Positions 8,094 to 16,970 of a stretch of 64,000 nucleotides of DNA are shown piece after piece. The notes under the pieces were generated by a model, which was given only the letters and a program-made list of their open reading frames with translations, did not search any database and was not told the DNA's origin. The stretch spans positions 62,001 through 126,000 of the forward strand of contig CAJOND010000022.1 of assembly GCA_905236675.1 (NCBI GenBank), in the 5' to 3' direction. The stretch's first letter is position 1, and the number at the start of each line of letters is the position of its first letter. The DNA is from Candidatus Rifleibacteriota bacterium (GTDB taxonomy: Bacteria; Muiribacteriota; Ozemobacteria; Ozemobacterales; Ozemobacteraceae). The position numbers and the translations under genes were made by a program.

Positions 8094-9218
8094 TTATTTG
8101 TTTGTGGAGATGTCCTGACTTATTAATAGCTTTTTATCTTTTTGTACTATCTTATCTCGTTCATCAGTCTCCCCTTGTTCGTCTGTTTCGTATTGTCCTT
8201 CTGATTCTCCTTGTCCCTCTGCTTCGCCTTGTTCATCTGTCTTGAATTGTTCCATCGTTTCATCTTGTTGAGATAAAATAAGATTTTCTACAAATTTAAA
8301 TATCAAAGGATAAATAGCCATTACATAAAATATCATAAGGAACCATTTAAAAAAATTAGCCCAACAATTTGACATTAATTGATAAAAAAGTCTTCCTATT
8401 TTAAAATAAACCAAATACAACGACCCCACACCAAACACAGCCCTTGCCAACTTTATTGGAACCGAGCAATTGGTCGTAAAATTAATATAATATTTTTCAA
8501 TAAACCAGCCTAGTAAAAAGCCCATCCATAATCCTGTAGATAAAAAACCATCCTTCATCATTCTTATCGGATCAACAATTAATTTGCCTTCAGAATCAAA
8601 AGAAGTAGGATAATTTTTATAAGTGTAATAAAGAATGGAAACAATTCCTATTATTATTCCATAAAGTAACAGTTTAAAATCGCTCTTTTTGTCTTTTTTT
8701 TCTCTATTTTGAAGTTTGTAAGCCCAGATTACAGAAAGAAGACCGAGAATGAAACCTACTATAACGTCTTGCGGAGTGTGTACACCCAAATAGTTGCGTG
8801 AAAAAGCCACAGTAAAGATTATTATAAAAAGAAGAATGGAAAACCATTTTTGTTTCATCCAAGTTAGCACTGCACCGCTTGCAAAACTAGCCGTTATAAT
8901 CTGAGTATGACCACTAGGAAATGAATACCCACCAGCACTTTTTATTGCGTCTCCTGCAGGAACAATATGTGGATCTCGTATCCAAGGACGGTAAATGCAG
9001 AAACTTAATTTCACCAATGAATTTATCAAGCTAGTAATGCAGTAACTTGTTATCATAAAATAACCTGATTTCTTATCAACACACCAAAAAATACAGAAAA
9101 TAGCTGCCATCAACCCAAAGCTTATTGCAAAATTAGAAACTCCCATCATAAATGGGGTTAAATTATCTGTTCTAACATTATTTTGTAAAAATAATAAATA
9201 TTGTAAATCCAAATTCAT
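8094..9218 (-). CDS. PAP2-superfamily membrane phosphatase
   Basis: An integral membrane acid phosphatase-like protein of 374 residues. The three PAP2 motifs are complete: KLSFCIYRP (K-x6-RP), PSGH, and SRNYLGVHTPQD (SR-x5-H-x3-D). Members remove phosphate from lipid or isoprenoid phosphates at the outer face of the membrane; the substrate here is unknown. About eight hydrophobic segments are visible. The C-terminal half after the third motif is longer than in minimal PAP2 proteins and adds further membrane segments. The last 50 residues form a hydrophilic tail with short repeats of the type DEQGE/EGQ/DERD. GGAGAAA directly precedes ATG 9218. The gene stands alone on the minus strand. Confidence 0.85.
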   Translation of the reverse strand: MNLDLQYLLFLQNNVRTDNLTPFMMGVSNFAISFGLMAAIFCIFWCVDKKSGYFMITSYCITSLINSLVKLSFCIYRPWIRDPHIVPAGDAIKSAGGYSFPSGHTQIITASFASGAVLTWMKQKWFSILLFIIIFTVAFSRNYLGVHTPQDVIVGFILGLLSVIWAYKLQNREKKDKKSDFKLLLYGIIIGIVSILYYTYKNYPTSFDSEGKLIVDPIRMMKDGFLSTGLWMGFLLGWFIEKYYINFTTNCSVPIKLARAVFGVGSLYLVYFKIGRLFYQLMSNCWANFFKWFLMIFYVMAIYPLIFKFVENLILSQQDETMEQFKTDEQGEAEGQGESEGQYETDEQGETDERDKIVQKDKKLLISQDISTNK

Positions 9219-9470
9219 TTTCTCCGAATAATAAACTTGCCTGTATTATAGCAACATTTTTTATTTATTTTAAAATAATATTTAAAAACTTACTAAACTT
9301 TTATCTATGATTTAATTTCATAAAACCAGGATTTTCCTTGCCGAAGGTTCAAAATGGAATACAGGAATCAAAATATAATACGTTTTCTATGATAAAATCC
9401 CTTAACTGTTGATTTAATATTAAAAATTATTTAAAATTTTGAATTTATCACCATTTTGTTTGAATAAAAA

Positions 9471-9494
9471 AGGGAATAACATGAAGCTCTAATT
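9471..9494 (+). promoter_or_regulatory. Ribosome site serving an out-of-frame ATG (MKL-stop) before the amylase
   Basis: AGGGA at 9471-9475 is placed five bases before ATG 9481, but that frame reads only Met-Lys-Leu and stops. The amylase frame has its first ATG at 9495, about 19 bases from the site. One extra base near 9487-9491 would join the two and complete a signal peptide. Confidence 0.5.
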
Positions 9495-11258
9495 ATGATA
9501 ATTACAATAAATTCTGTTTCTTTTGCAGAATCAATAAAATCTGTAGATTCGTGGAAAGATCAGATTTTATATTTTGTTCTATTGGACCGTTTTTATGATG
9601 GAAATAAACAAAATTGTAAAAATACAAATAAAACAGACTTACAAGCTTTTCATGGTGGTGATATAGCCGGATTAGAACAAAAACTAAATTATCTTGAAGA
9701 ACTTGGAATAACCGGAATATGGATTAGCCCATTCCTTAAAAATCGACCTACAGCATTTTTTGGTCAGGAATCTTATCATGGTTATTGGCCATATGACTTT
9801 TTTAGAATAGATGAAAGATTTGGCAAAGAAGAAGAATTACTTTCCTTAAGAAAATCTATGAAAAAGAAAAATATTCGTCTTTTATTAGATATGGTTGTAA
9901 ATCATATGGGATATGATGCACCTTTTGTAAAAGAACACAAAGATTGGTTTAACCCCATGATTAATATTGAGAATTGGGAAGATTCAGAAGAACTTAAAAA
10001 TCGCTGTATTTTTGGTCTTCCTGATTTTGCTTCCCAAAAAACAGAAGTAAGAGAGTTCTTCTGCAAAGTGTCGAAATACTGGATAGATTTATTACAACCA
10101 GATGGATTTCGATTAGATGCTGTTAAACATATTAATGATGTATTTTGGAAAGATTTTAATGAAAATGTAAGAAATCTCTCAGGAAAAGACTTTATTCTTT
10201 TAGGAGAATATTTACATGGAGATCCGGTTAAAGTAAATGAAATATGGCGATCTGCAAATTTTAACTGCCTTTTTGATTTTCCGCTGTATTACACAATGAA
10301 AGAAGTGTTTGCTCAAGATGGAGATTGCAGAAAACTTGCTTCAAGACTCTATTTTGATAGATATTATCCTGATGCAGGAATGTTGGCAACAATCCTAGAT
10401 AATCATGATCTAGACAGATTTATTACTTCTTGTAAAGGTGATATTAATAAATATAAACTTGCAATAGCTTTTTTAATGTCTGTTAGAGGAATTCCAACTC
10501 TCTGCTATGGTGACGAACAAGCTTTGAGAGGTGCTCATAAAACTATTCCCTACAATCGTTGTGATATGAAGTTCACAACAAAGAGTAAAATCTTTGCTTT
10601 TACTAAAGAGATGATAGGTATGAGAAAATCTGTAAAAGCTTTAAGAAGGGGAGTGCATTGCCATCTTTATGCAGACAAAGACATCTATGTCTTTGCAAGA
10701 TTATTGTCTGAAGAACTTGCAATAATGGCTTTTAATATTTCTAATGACCAGAAAAATTTTGAAACAGATTTTCCCTTTGAAACTCAATTTAATAAACTTA
10801 ATCCCTGCTTTGGTGATAAAAACGCTTTAGCTATTGTTGAAAAAGGGAAAATAAAAGGAACGTTAGCAGCAAAGAATTTTGCTGTTTATGTTATTAATTA
10901 CAATTCGAATTACTATAAAAAAGCTTACGATAAATGGAATAATAGATTTAAAGATGAAAAAAGCTGGGGTAACAATAAAGTTAAATTTATACTTAAAGCA
11001 AATAATCCAATAAAAAATGCAGAATATTACCTTATTGGCAATACAGAAGAAATAGGAAATTGGAATACAGATAAGGCTGTATTAATGAAATCAGTAAACA
11101 ATAATATTTTTGAAGCAGAAGTAGATTTACCTGTTGGAAAAATATTTGACTGTAAATGCTTATGTAAATCCGGCAATAAAATTAAATGGATGGAAGGTGA
11201 CAATAATATTTTTGTTGTAAAGACTTATAAAGACCAAACTTTTGAGTTAACATGGTAA
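9495..11258 (+). CDS. Secreted GH13 alpha-amylase family enzyme with CBM20
   Basis: An alpha-glucan hydrolase of family GH13, 587 residues as read. The conserved regions are LLDMVVNHMG (region I), GFRLDAVKH with nucleophile D208, LLGEYLHGD with acid/base E238, and DNHDLDRF with D305. Residues about 490-587 form a CBM20 starch-binding module (YLIGNTEEIGNW, WMEGDNNIF). The enzyme should degrade starch, glycogen or maltodextrin. The N-terminus as read (MIITINSVSFAES) looks like the end of a signal peptide whose beginning is in another frame. Restoring one base gives MKLLIMIITINSVSFA, a normal export signal. It is monocistronic and upstream of the export operon. Confidence 0.9.
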   Translation: MIITINSVSFAESIKSVDSWKDQILYFVLLDRFYDGNKQNCKNTNKTDLQAFHGGDIAGLEQKLNYLEELGITGIWISPFLKNRPTAFFGQESYHGYWPYDFFRIDERFGKEEELLSLRKSMKKKNIRLLLDMVVNHMGYDAPFVKEHKDWFNPMINIENWEDSEELKNRCIFGLPDFASQKTEVREFFCKVSKYWIDLLQPDGFRLDAVKHINDVFWKDFNENVRNLSGKDFILLGEYLHGDPVKVNEIWRSANFNCLFDFPLYYTMKEVFAQDGDCRKLASRLYFDRYYPDAGMLATILDNHDLDRFITSCKGDINKYKLAIAFLMSVRGIPTLCYGDEQALRGAHKTIPYNRCDMKFTTKSKIFAFTKEMIGMRKSVKALRRGVHCHLYADKDIYVFARLLSEELAIMAFNISNDQKNFETDFPFETQFNKLNPCFGDKNALAIVEKGKIKGTLAAKNFAVYVINYNSNYYKKAYDKWNNRFKDEKSWGNNKVKFILKANNPIKNAEYYLIGNTEEIGNWNTDKAVLMKSVNNNIFEAEVDLPVGKIFDCKCLCKSGNKIKWMEGDNNIFVVKTYKDQTFELTW

Positions 11259-11380
11259 GTTTGTTTTATTTAGCCATTTAAGCTTCGATTTTTTATTAAG
11301 CCCTCTTTACTTTTCTTAAGCTTTTAGGGTATTGATATAAGTGCACAAAAAATGAGATATTAATTCTCACGAGGTAACAA

Positions 11381-12784
11381 ATGAGAAAAACAATAAAAAT
11401 CTGCGCTATTTCTTTGTTAGTAGCTGCAATGTATACACCGGTTTTCGCACAAGAACCTGCTTATAACGAATCTAAGATTTGGTCTTTGGAAGAATGCTTG
11501 CAATACGGTCTTAAAAATCACCCAAAAGTAATAATGGCTGATCAGGATGTCAAAATCCAAGAAGCAGCCTTATTAAGCACTAAAGCCAGCTTTGATCCAA
11601 AAGTTAGTGCCAGCATGAATTTGAGTAACAGCAAAGACCAGAGAAGAGGCAACGTTACTTCTTTTCACTCTAACAGCGGGCAGAGTGAATCTGTAAGCAT
11701 TTCCAAAAAACTTTATGATTCAGGTAAATATTCTTTGCAGAAGAAGCAGTCTAAAGAAGCTTTAGAAGCAGCTAAGAAAGACAGAGAAACAACTCTTATC
11801 TCTATGGCTGCAAATATAAAGACTATGTTCTTTAAGGCTCAGCAGGCTCAGAGAATGCTTCAGGTTAAGCTTGAAACTTTAGATGGTTATGAAAAACATC
11901 TGAAGAAAGTAGAAACCTTTGTTGAAGTCGGAACTCATGCTCCTTATGATATTACTAAGGCTCAGGTTAATGTTGCCAATGCAAGAGTTGATTTGATTAG
12001 TGCAAGAAGCACTCTTAAAGAAGCATTGGTAAATGTCGGCAATGCTATTGGTGTTGATCACCCGATTCACGTAGCTGCCTATGAATTAGAAGCACTTCCA
12101 AATATAGACGAAAGTGTAAAACAAGATTACGTTAAAATAGCTTTGGAAAGACCAGAAGTTAAGTCTTCAGAAGCAAAACTCAGATCTGCCAAATATAGAA
12201 TCAGTGAAGCCAGAACTTCTTTAAAACCATCTTTAAGCACTTCTGCGGGCTATTCCTGGAGTCAAACTCACACACCTCAAGATAGAGGCTGGAATGTTGG
12301 TCTAGGTCTTTCATGGTCTTTGTATGACGGAAGAGCCACAAAAGCCGCTATTGACTCTGCTAAAAGCAATTATGCAAGAACCAAAGCTTCATTGGATAAT
12401 CTTAAACTTAATATTGATGCGGAAGTTGAAAACTGCATTAACGATATTATTGATTCTGCTCAAAGAGTGAAAGCTAATGAAGTATTGGTTAAGCAGTCCA
12501 GTGAAAGTTTGGAACTTGCTGAAAGTCGTTATGACACTGGTTTGGGTTCACCTCTTGAAATAACAGACGCTAGAGTTGATTACGAAAAAGCAAAAGGCAA
12601 CTATATTACTGCTTATTTTGACTGTTTGATTGCTCAAACCAAGTTAGACAGTACCTTAGGTAGAATGCCTAAAGAATACACTTTAGACCAGGCTGTCGAA
12701 GAATTAGGTGATAACAAGGAACTTGACGAACCTAGGGCTATTATTGAGCCTATGGAAGCAGAAGAAGGAAGAGATGAGAGATAA
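11381..12784 (+). CDS. TolC-family outer membrane efflux protein
   Basis: An outer membrane channel protein of 467 residues with a clear signal peptide (MRKTIKICAISLLVAAMYTPVFA, cleaved before QEPA). The mature part has two long helical repeats typical of TolC, with alternating stretches rich in Ala, Lys and Glu (LSTKASFDPKVSASM early in repeat one; LRSAKYRISEARTSLKPSLS with GLGLSWSLYDG in repeat two). The conserved TolC-type LAESRYDTGLGSPLEITDARVDYEKAKGNY region is present. It begins the operon with MacA-like and MacB-like genes 240 bases downstream, so it should be the outer membrane exit of that pump. A GAGG site precedes the ATG. Confidence 0.92.
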   Translation: MRKTIKICAISLLVAAMYTPVFAQEPAYNESKIWSLEECLQYGLKNHPKVIMADQDVKIQEAALLSTKASFDPKVSASMNLSNSKDQRRGNVTSFHSNSGQSESVSISKKLYDSGKYSLQKKQSKEALEAAKKDRETTLISMAANIKTMFFKAQQAQRMLQVKLETLDGYEKHLKKVETFVEVGTHAPYDITKAQVNVANARVDLISARSTLKEALVNVGNAIGVDHPIHVAAYELEALPNIDESVKQDYVKIALERPEVKSSEAKLRSAKYRISEARTSLKPSLSTSAGYSWSQTHTPQDRGWNVGLGLSWSLYDGRATKAAIDSAKSNYARTKASLDNLKLNIDAEVENCINDIIDSAQRVKANEVLVKQSSESLELAESRYDTGLGSPLEITDARVDYEKAKGNYITAYFDCLIAQTKLDSTLGRMPKEYTLDQAVEELGDNKELDEPRAIIEPMEAEEGRDER

Positions 12785-12950
12785 GAGATAAGAAATAAGA
12801 GAAAACCTCTCTGTCAGCTTAAGGCTGACATCTCCACTTAATAAGGGAGAGTAAATTAAGACCCCCTTTTGTAAAGGGGGATGTCAGGCAAAGCCTGACA
12901 GGGGGATTTTAACAATCCTCTAATCTCTCTTCTCTACTCTCTTCTCTCTA
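12776..12950. repeat. MITE-like nested palindrome element
   Basis: Between tolC and the MacA-like gene lies a compact set of inverted repeats: GTCAGC/GCTGAC at 12813-12829, CCCCCTTT/AAAGGGGG at 12862-12880, and TGTCAGGC/GCCTGACA at 12882-12900 followed by GGGGG. A purine-rich block (AGAGATAAGAGATAAGA) marks the left side and a complementary pyrimidine-rich block the right. This form is typical of small non-autonomous palindromic elements. No transposase is nearby. Confidence 0.6.
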
Positions 12951-13025
12951 AAAACTAACGAAGTCTTCTGAAATAAAAAATAAATTGAAAAACTATAAAA
13001 GCAATAAAAAATCTGGAGTAAATAG

Positions 13026-14399
13026 ATGAAAAAATTTTTTGCGATACTTATAATACTGGCACTTCTAATCGGCGTTGGTGTCTGGTGGCACGTAAAAAGC
13101 TCAACCAAAAAAGCAACAACTTACACTACAGCAAAAATAACCAAAGGTGATATCGTTAACTCTATTTCTTCATCAGGGTCATTAGCTGCTTTAAATACAG
13201 TAGAAGTAGGCTCTCAAGTTAGTGGTAAAATTGTTAAAATCTATGTTGATTTCAATGACGAAGTAAAAGAAAATCAGCTTATTGCAGAATTAGATGATTC
13301 TTCATTTAAAGCACAAGTTTTACAGGCAAAAGCAAACCTAGAAAGTGCAAAAGCTGGAATGCTTGGAAACTATGCACAATTAAAGAATCTTCAGGCTTCT
13401 ATGATTACTGCAAAAGCTGATATTCAAGCAAGTGAAGCCAATGTTAAAAAAGCAGAAATAAATGTTACTGATGCGGAACGAAACTACAAAAGAATTAAAG
13501 AACTTTTTGATAAAAAGTTAATTGCAAAATCTGAATTAGATAATGCTGAAACAAGTCGAGATACTGCAAAAGCTAATCTTGATGCCTCAAAAGCAAACCT
13601 CCAAAGTTCAAAAGCTAGAATTGACGCAATTAATGCTCAAATAGAAGGACAGAATGCTGATTTAGAAAGCCAGAAAGCACGTATTGCACAGACAGAAGCA
13701 CAGTTAAGCCTTGCTCAGATTGATTTAGACCGAACTAAGATTTATTCCCCAATAAACGGTCGCATTATTTCAAGAGATGTTGACGAAGGTCAGACTGTTG
13801 CAGCAAGTTTCCAGGCTCCGAAGCTTTTTACAATTGCTCAAGATCTTAGAAAAATGCAGATAGATACAGCAGTTGACGAAACCGATATCGGGGTTGTAAA
13901 AGAAGGTCAGCAAGTAACATTTACTGTTGATGCCTATAAAGACAAAACTTTTAAAGGTATTGTTCATCAGGTTAGACTTTCTCCTAACGAAAGTTCTAGT
14001 GTTATTACTTATTCCGTTATGGTAAATGTTGACAATGAAGAATTGTTGCTTAAACCGGGTATGACAGCCAATGCAGAAATATTAGTCAGTGAAAAGAAGA
14101 ATGTTCTTCGTATGCCTCAGAAAGCAATGTTTGTTAAAACTTCAGAAGCTATGAAAGCTGAAATAAGAGAAGTCCAGAAGACTATTACTGCTACTGATAC
14201 AGTTCCTGTTTGGGTTAAATTGCCCCATAACCCCAAACCTGTTATAAAACTTGTTAAGATGGGGTTTTCAAATCAGGATTATACAGAAGTTGCTAATGAT
14301 GTTTTAAAAGAAGGCGATGAAGTAGTTATAGGAGTTTCTGGAATACAAACTTCGTCAAAGAGTCAAAGTGGTCGTCAAGGGCCTCCTCCAAGAATATAA
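13026..14399 (+). CDS. MacA-like periplasmic adaptor (HlyD/MFP family)
   Basis: A membrane fusion protein of 457 residues that would link an inner membrane ABC transporter to TolC. One N-terminal membrane anchor (FFAILIILALLIGVGVWWHV) is followed by the first half of a lipoyl domain (NTVEVGSQVSGKIVKIYVDFNDEVKENQLI). Next comes a very long coiled-coil hairpin, about residues 95-235, built from AKANL/SKANL-type heptads. The second lipoyl half (IDLDRTKIYSPINGRIISRDVDEGQTV) and beta-barrel region follow. The C-terminus is Ser/Gln/Pro rich. It is 16 bases upstream of the ATPase gene in the same operon. Confidence 0.92.
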   Translation: MKKFFAILIILALLIGVGVWWHVKSSTKKATTYTTAKITKGDIVNSISSSGSLAALNTVEVGSQVSGKIVKIYVDFNDEVKENQLIAELDDSSFKAQVLQAKANLESAKAGMLGNYAQLKNLQASMITAKADIQASEANVKKAEINVTDAERNYKRIKELFDKKLIAKSELDNAETSRDTAKANLDASKANLQSSKARIDAINAQIEGQNADLESQKARIAQTEAQLSLAQIDLDRTKIYSPINGRIISRDVDEGQTVAASFQAPKLFTIAQDLRKMQIDTAVDETDIGVVKEGQQVTFTVDAYKDKTFKGIVHQVRLSPNESSSVITYSVMVNVDNEELLLKPGMTANAEILVSEKKNVLRMPQKAMFVKTSEAMKAEIREVQKTITATDTVPVWVKLPHNPKPVIKLVKMGFSNQDYTEVANDVLKEGDEVVIGVSGIQTSSKSQSGRQGPPPRI

Positions 14400-14415
14400 T
14401 TTAAGGAGGTCAGAA

Positions 14416-15249
14416 ATGGGTGGTCTTACTAAGAAAAAAGAAGTAGTGCTTCCTAAAAAGGAAGAAACTCAATCTGTTAACGATAAGCTACAATCTAAAA
14501 AAGAGGTTTTGCTTCAAGTTAAAGATCTTAAGAAAATTTATAAAATGGATGGTGTTTCTGTTCATGCTTTAAGAGGCGTTAATGTTGAATTTTATAAACA
14601 TGAATTCACTTCAATAATGGGAACCTCTGGCTCTGGTAAATCAACGTTGATGAACATTTTAGGCTGCTTAGACAAGCCTACTTCAGGCAATTATTATATT
14701 GATGGAGAAGATGTTTCTCATTTTTCAAAAGATCAATTGGCATTGGTAAGAAATCGTAAGATTGGCTTTGTTTTTCAGGGTTTCAATCTCCTTTCCAGAA
14801 CCAGTGCATTAGAAAATGTTGAATTGCCAATGGTTTATGCAGGGGTTCCTGCTGCAGAACGTCATAAAAGAGCTATGGCTGCGCTAGAATCTGTTGGCTT
14901 AAAGGGAAGAGAAAATCACCACCCAAATCAGCTTTCGGGTGGTCAGCAACAGCGTGTGGCTATTGCTAGAGCCATTTGCAATACGCCTTCTGTTATTCTA
15001 GCTGACGAACCAACAGGCAACTTAGATTCTTATTCAAGTATCGAAATTATGGGCATTTTCCAAAGACTTAATCAGCAGGGAATCTCAATTGTTTTGATTA
15101 CTCACGAACCTGATATTGCCGAATATACTCAAAGAGTTATCAAAATAGTTGACGGACAGATAGTCAGCGATAAACGTAATGATAAAGTTTTGCTTGCTTC
15201 CGAAGAAATTAAAAAACATAAGAAGCCAGGCACTGAAATCGAAGACTAG
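14416..15249 (+). CDS. MacB-type ABC transporter ATPase
   Basis: The ATP-hydrolysing subunit of the export pump, 277 residues from ATG 14416. That start is chosen because AAGGAGGT lies just before it; the longer frame from 14368 overlaps the previous gene. Walker A is GTSGSGKST, the signature is LSGGQQQRVAIARA and Walker B is VILADEPTGNLD. It belongs to the LolD/MacB-like subfamily. An extra charged N-terminal segment of about 35 residues (KKKEVVLPKKEETQ) precedes the ATPase domain. In E. coli MacB the ATPase and permease are fused, whereas here they are separate genes 12 bases apart. Confidence 0.93.
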   Translation: MGGLTKKKEVVLPKKEETQSVNDKLQSKKEVLLQVKDLKKIYKMDGVSVHALRGVNVEFYKHEFTSIMGTSGSGKSTLMNILGCLDKPTSGNYYIDGEDVSHFSKDQLALVRNRKIGFVFQGFNLLSRTSALENVELPMVYAGVPAAERHKRAMAALESVGLKGRENHHPNQLSGGQQQRVAIARAICNTPSVILADEPTGNLDSYSSIEIMGIFQRLNQQGISIVLITHEPDIAEYTQRVIKIVDGQIVSDKRNDKVLLASEEIKKHKKPGTEIED

Positions 15250-15261
15250 GAGGCTATATAT

Positions 15262-16479
15262 ATGGGATTTCTTGGAATTATTAAACTAGCTTTTATTAGT
15301 CTTAACCGTAATAAAATGCGTTCTTTTCTTACTGCTCTTGGAATTATTATAGGAGTTGCTTCTGTAGTTGGTATGGTTGCTCTTGGGCAGGGTGCTTACT
15401 ATTCTGTTCAGGAAAATATTTCTAAAATGGGCACTAATCTTATTATGGTTATGCCAGGTAGTTCTAACAGACGTGGCTTTCATGGTGCTAGAGGTTCTAT
15501 GACTACTCTAAAACCAGCTGATGCCGAAGCTATTCTTCGTGATTGCCCTTCTGTTGGCATGATTTCTCCGATTTGTAGAGGGTCTGGACAAGCTGTTTAT
15601 GGAAACAACAACTCTAATACAAGTTGTATGGGTGTTACTGAAGATTATCTTAAAATAGCTTCTAGGGAAGTGAGCGAAGGTAGGTTCTTCACTTTGAATG
15701 AAATTTCTGCTGGAGCAAAAGTCTGTGTAGTAGGCTCTACAGTAGTAGAAAATCTTTTTGGTAATCTAAATCCTATCGGAAAAACCATTAGATATAGTAA
15801 AATGCCCTTAGAAATTATCGGTGTGTTAAAATCTCGTGGTGAAAGCGGTATGGGTGGTGATCAGGACGATTTAATACTTTTGCCATTCTCTGTTGTTCAA
15901 AGAAGAATTCGTGGAATAAACCACTGTGATATGCTCAACATCTCCGCTGCAACTTCTGATGCTGTCGACTCTGCTAAAACCGAAATAGAAGAAGTTTTAC
16001 GCAGACGACATAAATTAGCAGAAGGAAAAGATAATGATTTCAATATAGTAACTCAAGATGACATCGCAGAAATGGCTGGTAGTACTTTGACCATCATCGC
16101 TTTGCTTCTTGGAGCAATAGCCTCTGTTTCTTTGTTAGTAGGCGGTATAGGCGTTATGAATATTATGCTTGTTTCTGTTACAGAAAGAACTAGAGAAATA
16201 GGTATTCGTATGGCTATTGGAGCAAAAACTTCTGATATTATGTGGCAGTTTTTGGTAGAATCAGTAGTTTTAACCTGTGCAGGTGGTATTATAGGAATTC
16301 TTGGCGGTATTGGACTTGCAAAAGTTATTGCTATGTTTACTCAGTTTACACCAGTTGTTTCTTCAACTTCGATTGTTGTGTCTGTCGCTTTCTCTGCTTG
16401 TGTCGGGACTTTCTTCGGTCTCTACCCTGCATATAAAGCCTCACAGCTCGACCCTATCGAAGCGTTCAGATACGAATAA
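15262..16479 (+). CDS. MacB-type ABC transporter permease (FtsX family)
   Basis: The membrane subunit of the export pump, 405 residues. It shows the MacB/FtsX arrangement: one N-terminal membrane helix (RNKMRSFLTALGIIIGVASVV), a large periplasmic MacB-type domain of about 230 residues, and three C-terminal helices that include the conserved LLVGGIGVMNIMLVSVTERTREIGIRMAIGA region. AGGAGG lies seven to eight bases before ATG 15262. Together with the TolC, adaptor and ATPase genes it forms a complete tripartite exporter. MacAB-type pumps export macrolides, peptides or lipids; the substrate here cannot be told. The operon ends at the adjacent terminator. Confidence 0.93.
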   Translation: MGFLGIIKLAFISLNRNKMRSFLTALGIIIGVASVVGMVALGQGAYYSVQENISKMGTNLIMVMPGSSNRRGFHGARGSMTTLKPADAEAILRDCPSVGMISPICRGSGQAVYGNNNSNTSCMGVTEDYLKIASREVSEGRFFTLNEISAGAKVCVVGSTVVENLFGNLNPIGKTIRYSKMPLEIIGVLKSRGESGMGGDQDDLILLPFSVVQRRIRGINHCDMLNISAATSDAVDSAKTEIEEVLRRRHKLAEGKDNDFNIVTQDDIAEMAGSTLTIIALLLGAIASVSLLVGGIGVMNIMLVSVTERTREIGIRMAIGAKTSDIMWQFLVESVVLTCAGGIIGILGGIGLAKVIAMFTQFTPVVSSTSIVVSVAFSACVGTFFGLYPAYKASQLDPIEAFRYE

Positions 16480-16509
16480 AAAAAGCCGGCTTAAGGCCGG
16501 TTTTTTTTT
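16478..16509 (+). terminator. Strong intrinsic terminator of the MacAB-like operon
   Basis: A GC stem (CCGGC, loop TTAAG, GCCGG) with a preceding A-run and nine following T bases begins at the permease stop codon. It is a classical Rho-independent terminator. Confidence 0.92.
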
Positions 16510-16511
16510 AT

Positions 16512-16970
16512 TCGTAGAGATTAGGGCATTGTCCTAGAGCCTCTTCTAGAAGTTATTTTCTTGAAGATGCTCCTCCAATAGCTTTGCGTAAATCTTCCAA
16601 GTATTAACCCAATGCTTTGTATTGCTCCCCCTTACGACTCGCTTGCCATCCTAGCGCTCGCATGCACTCCCAACCTCCTGTTGTTAGTCAGTCACTCCGT
16701 GACAGCTTAGCGACTCGCTCACATCCTGTGGCTCGCTTGCACGCCACCATCCATGGCGTCAGCCCCACTATCGTGGGGCAGCATCTTATTTAAATTGGGC
16801 TCCTCCCTCCTCTCTAATTCCTCAAAGAGGCTTTAGCTTCTTAACTACCAACTACTATAAAAACTCTACTTTGCCCTTTTTTACTCGTAGAGGTAAAAGA
16901 TAAGAATAAGCCCAAACAAGCAAATCAAATTATCTTTACTAATTTTCTTCAAAGTTCTAATATACTTATT
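16512..16970. other. 459-base intergenic stretch, no intact gene
   Basis: No intact reading frame was found. The first 120 bases hold a possible degraded minus-strand coding remnant. The middle (16625-16780) is markedly more GC-rich than its surroundings and carries a series of short hairpins. The last part is AT-rich and precedes the giant cyclase gene; no clear ribosome site or promoter was recognised there. Confidence 0.6.
16631..16778. repeat. GC-rich hairpin array with a 36-base imperfect direct repeat
   Basis: Two related 36-base units lie at 16631-16666 and 16706-16741 (both contain CGACTCGCT near the left end and GCTCGC near the right). Hairpins in or between them are GTCAC-TCC-GTGAC at 16691-16703, CACA-TCC-TGTG at 16720-16730, GCCACCATCCATGGC at 16743-16757 and CCCCAC-TATC-GTGGGG at 16763-16778. 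The arms differ but remain complementary, with TCC at the centre of most loops. Confidence 0.65.
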
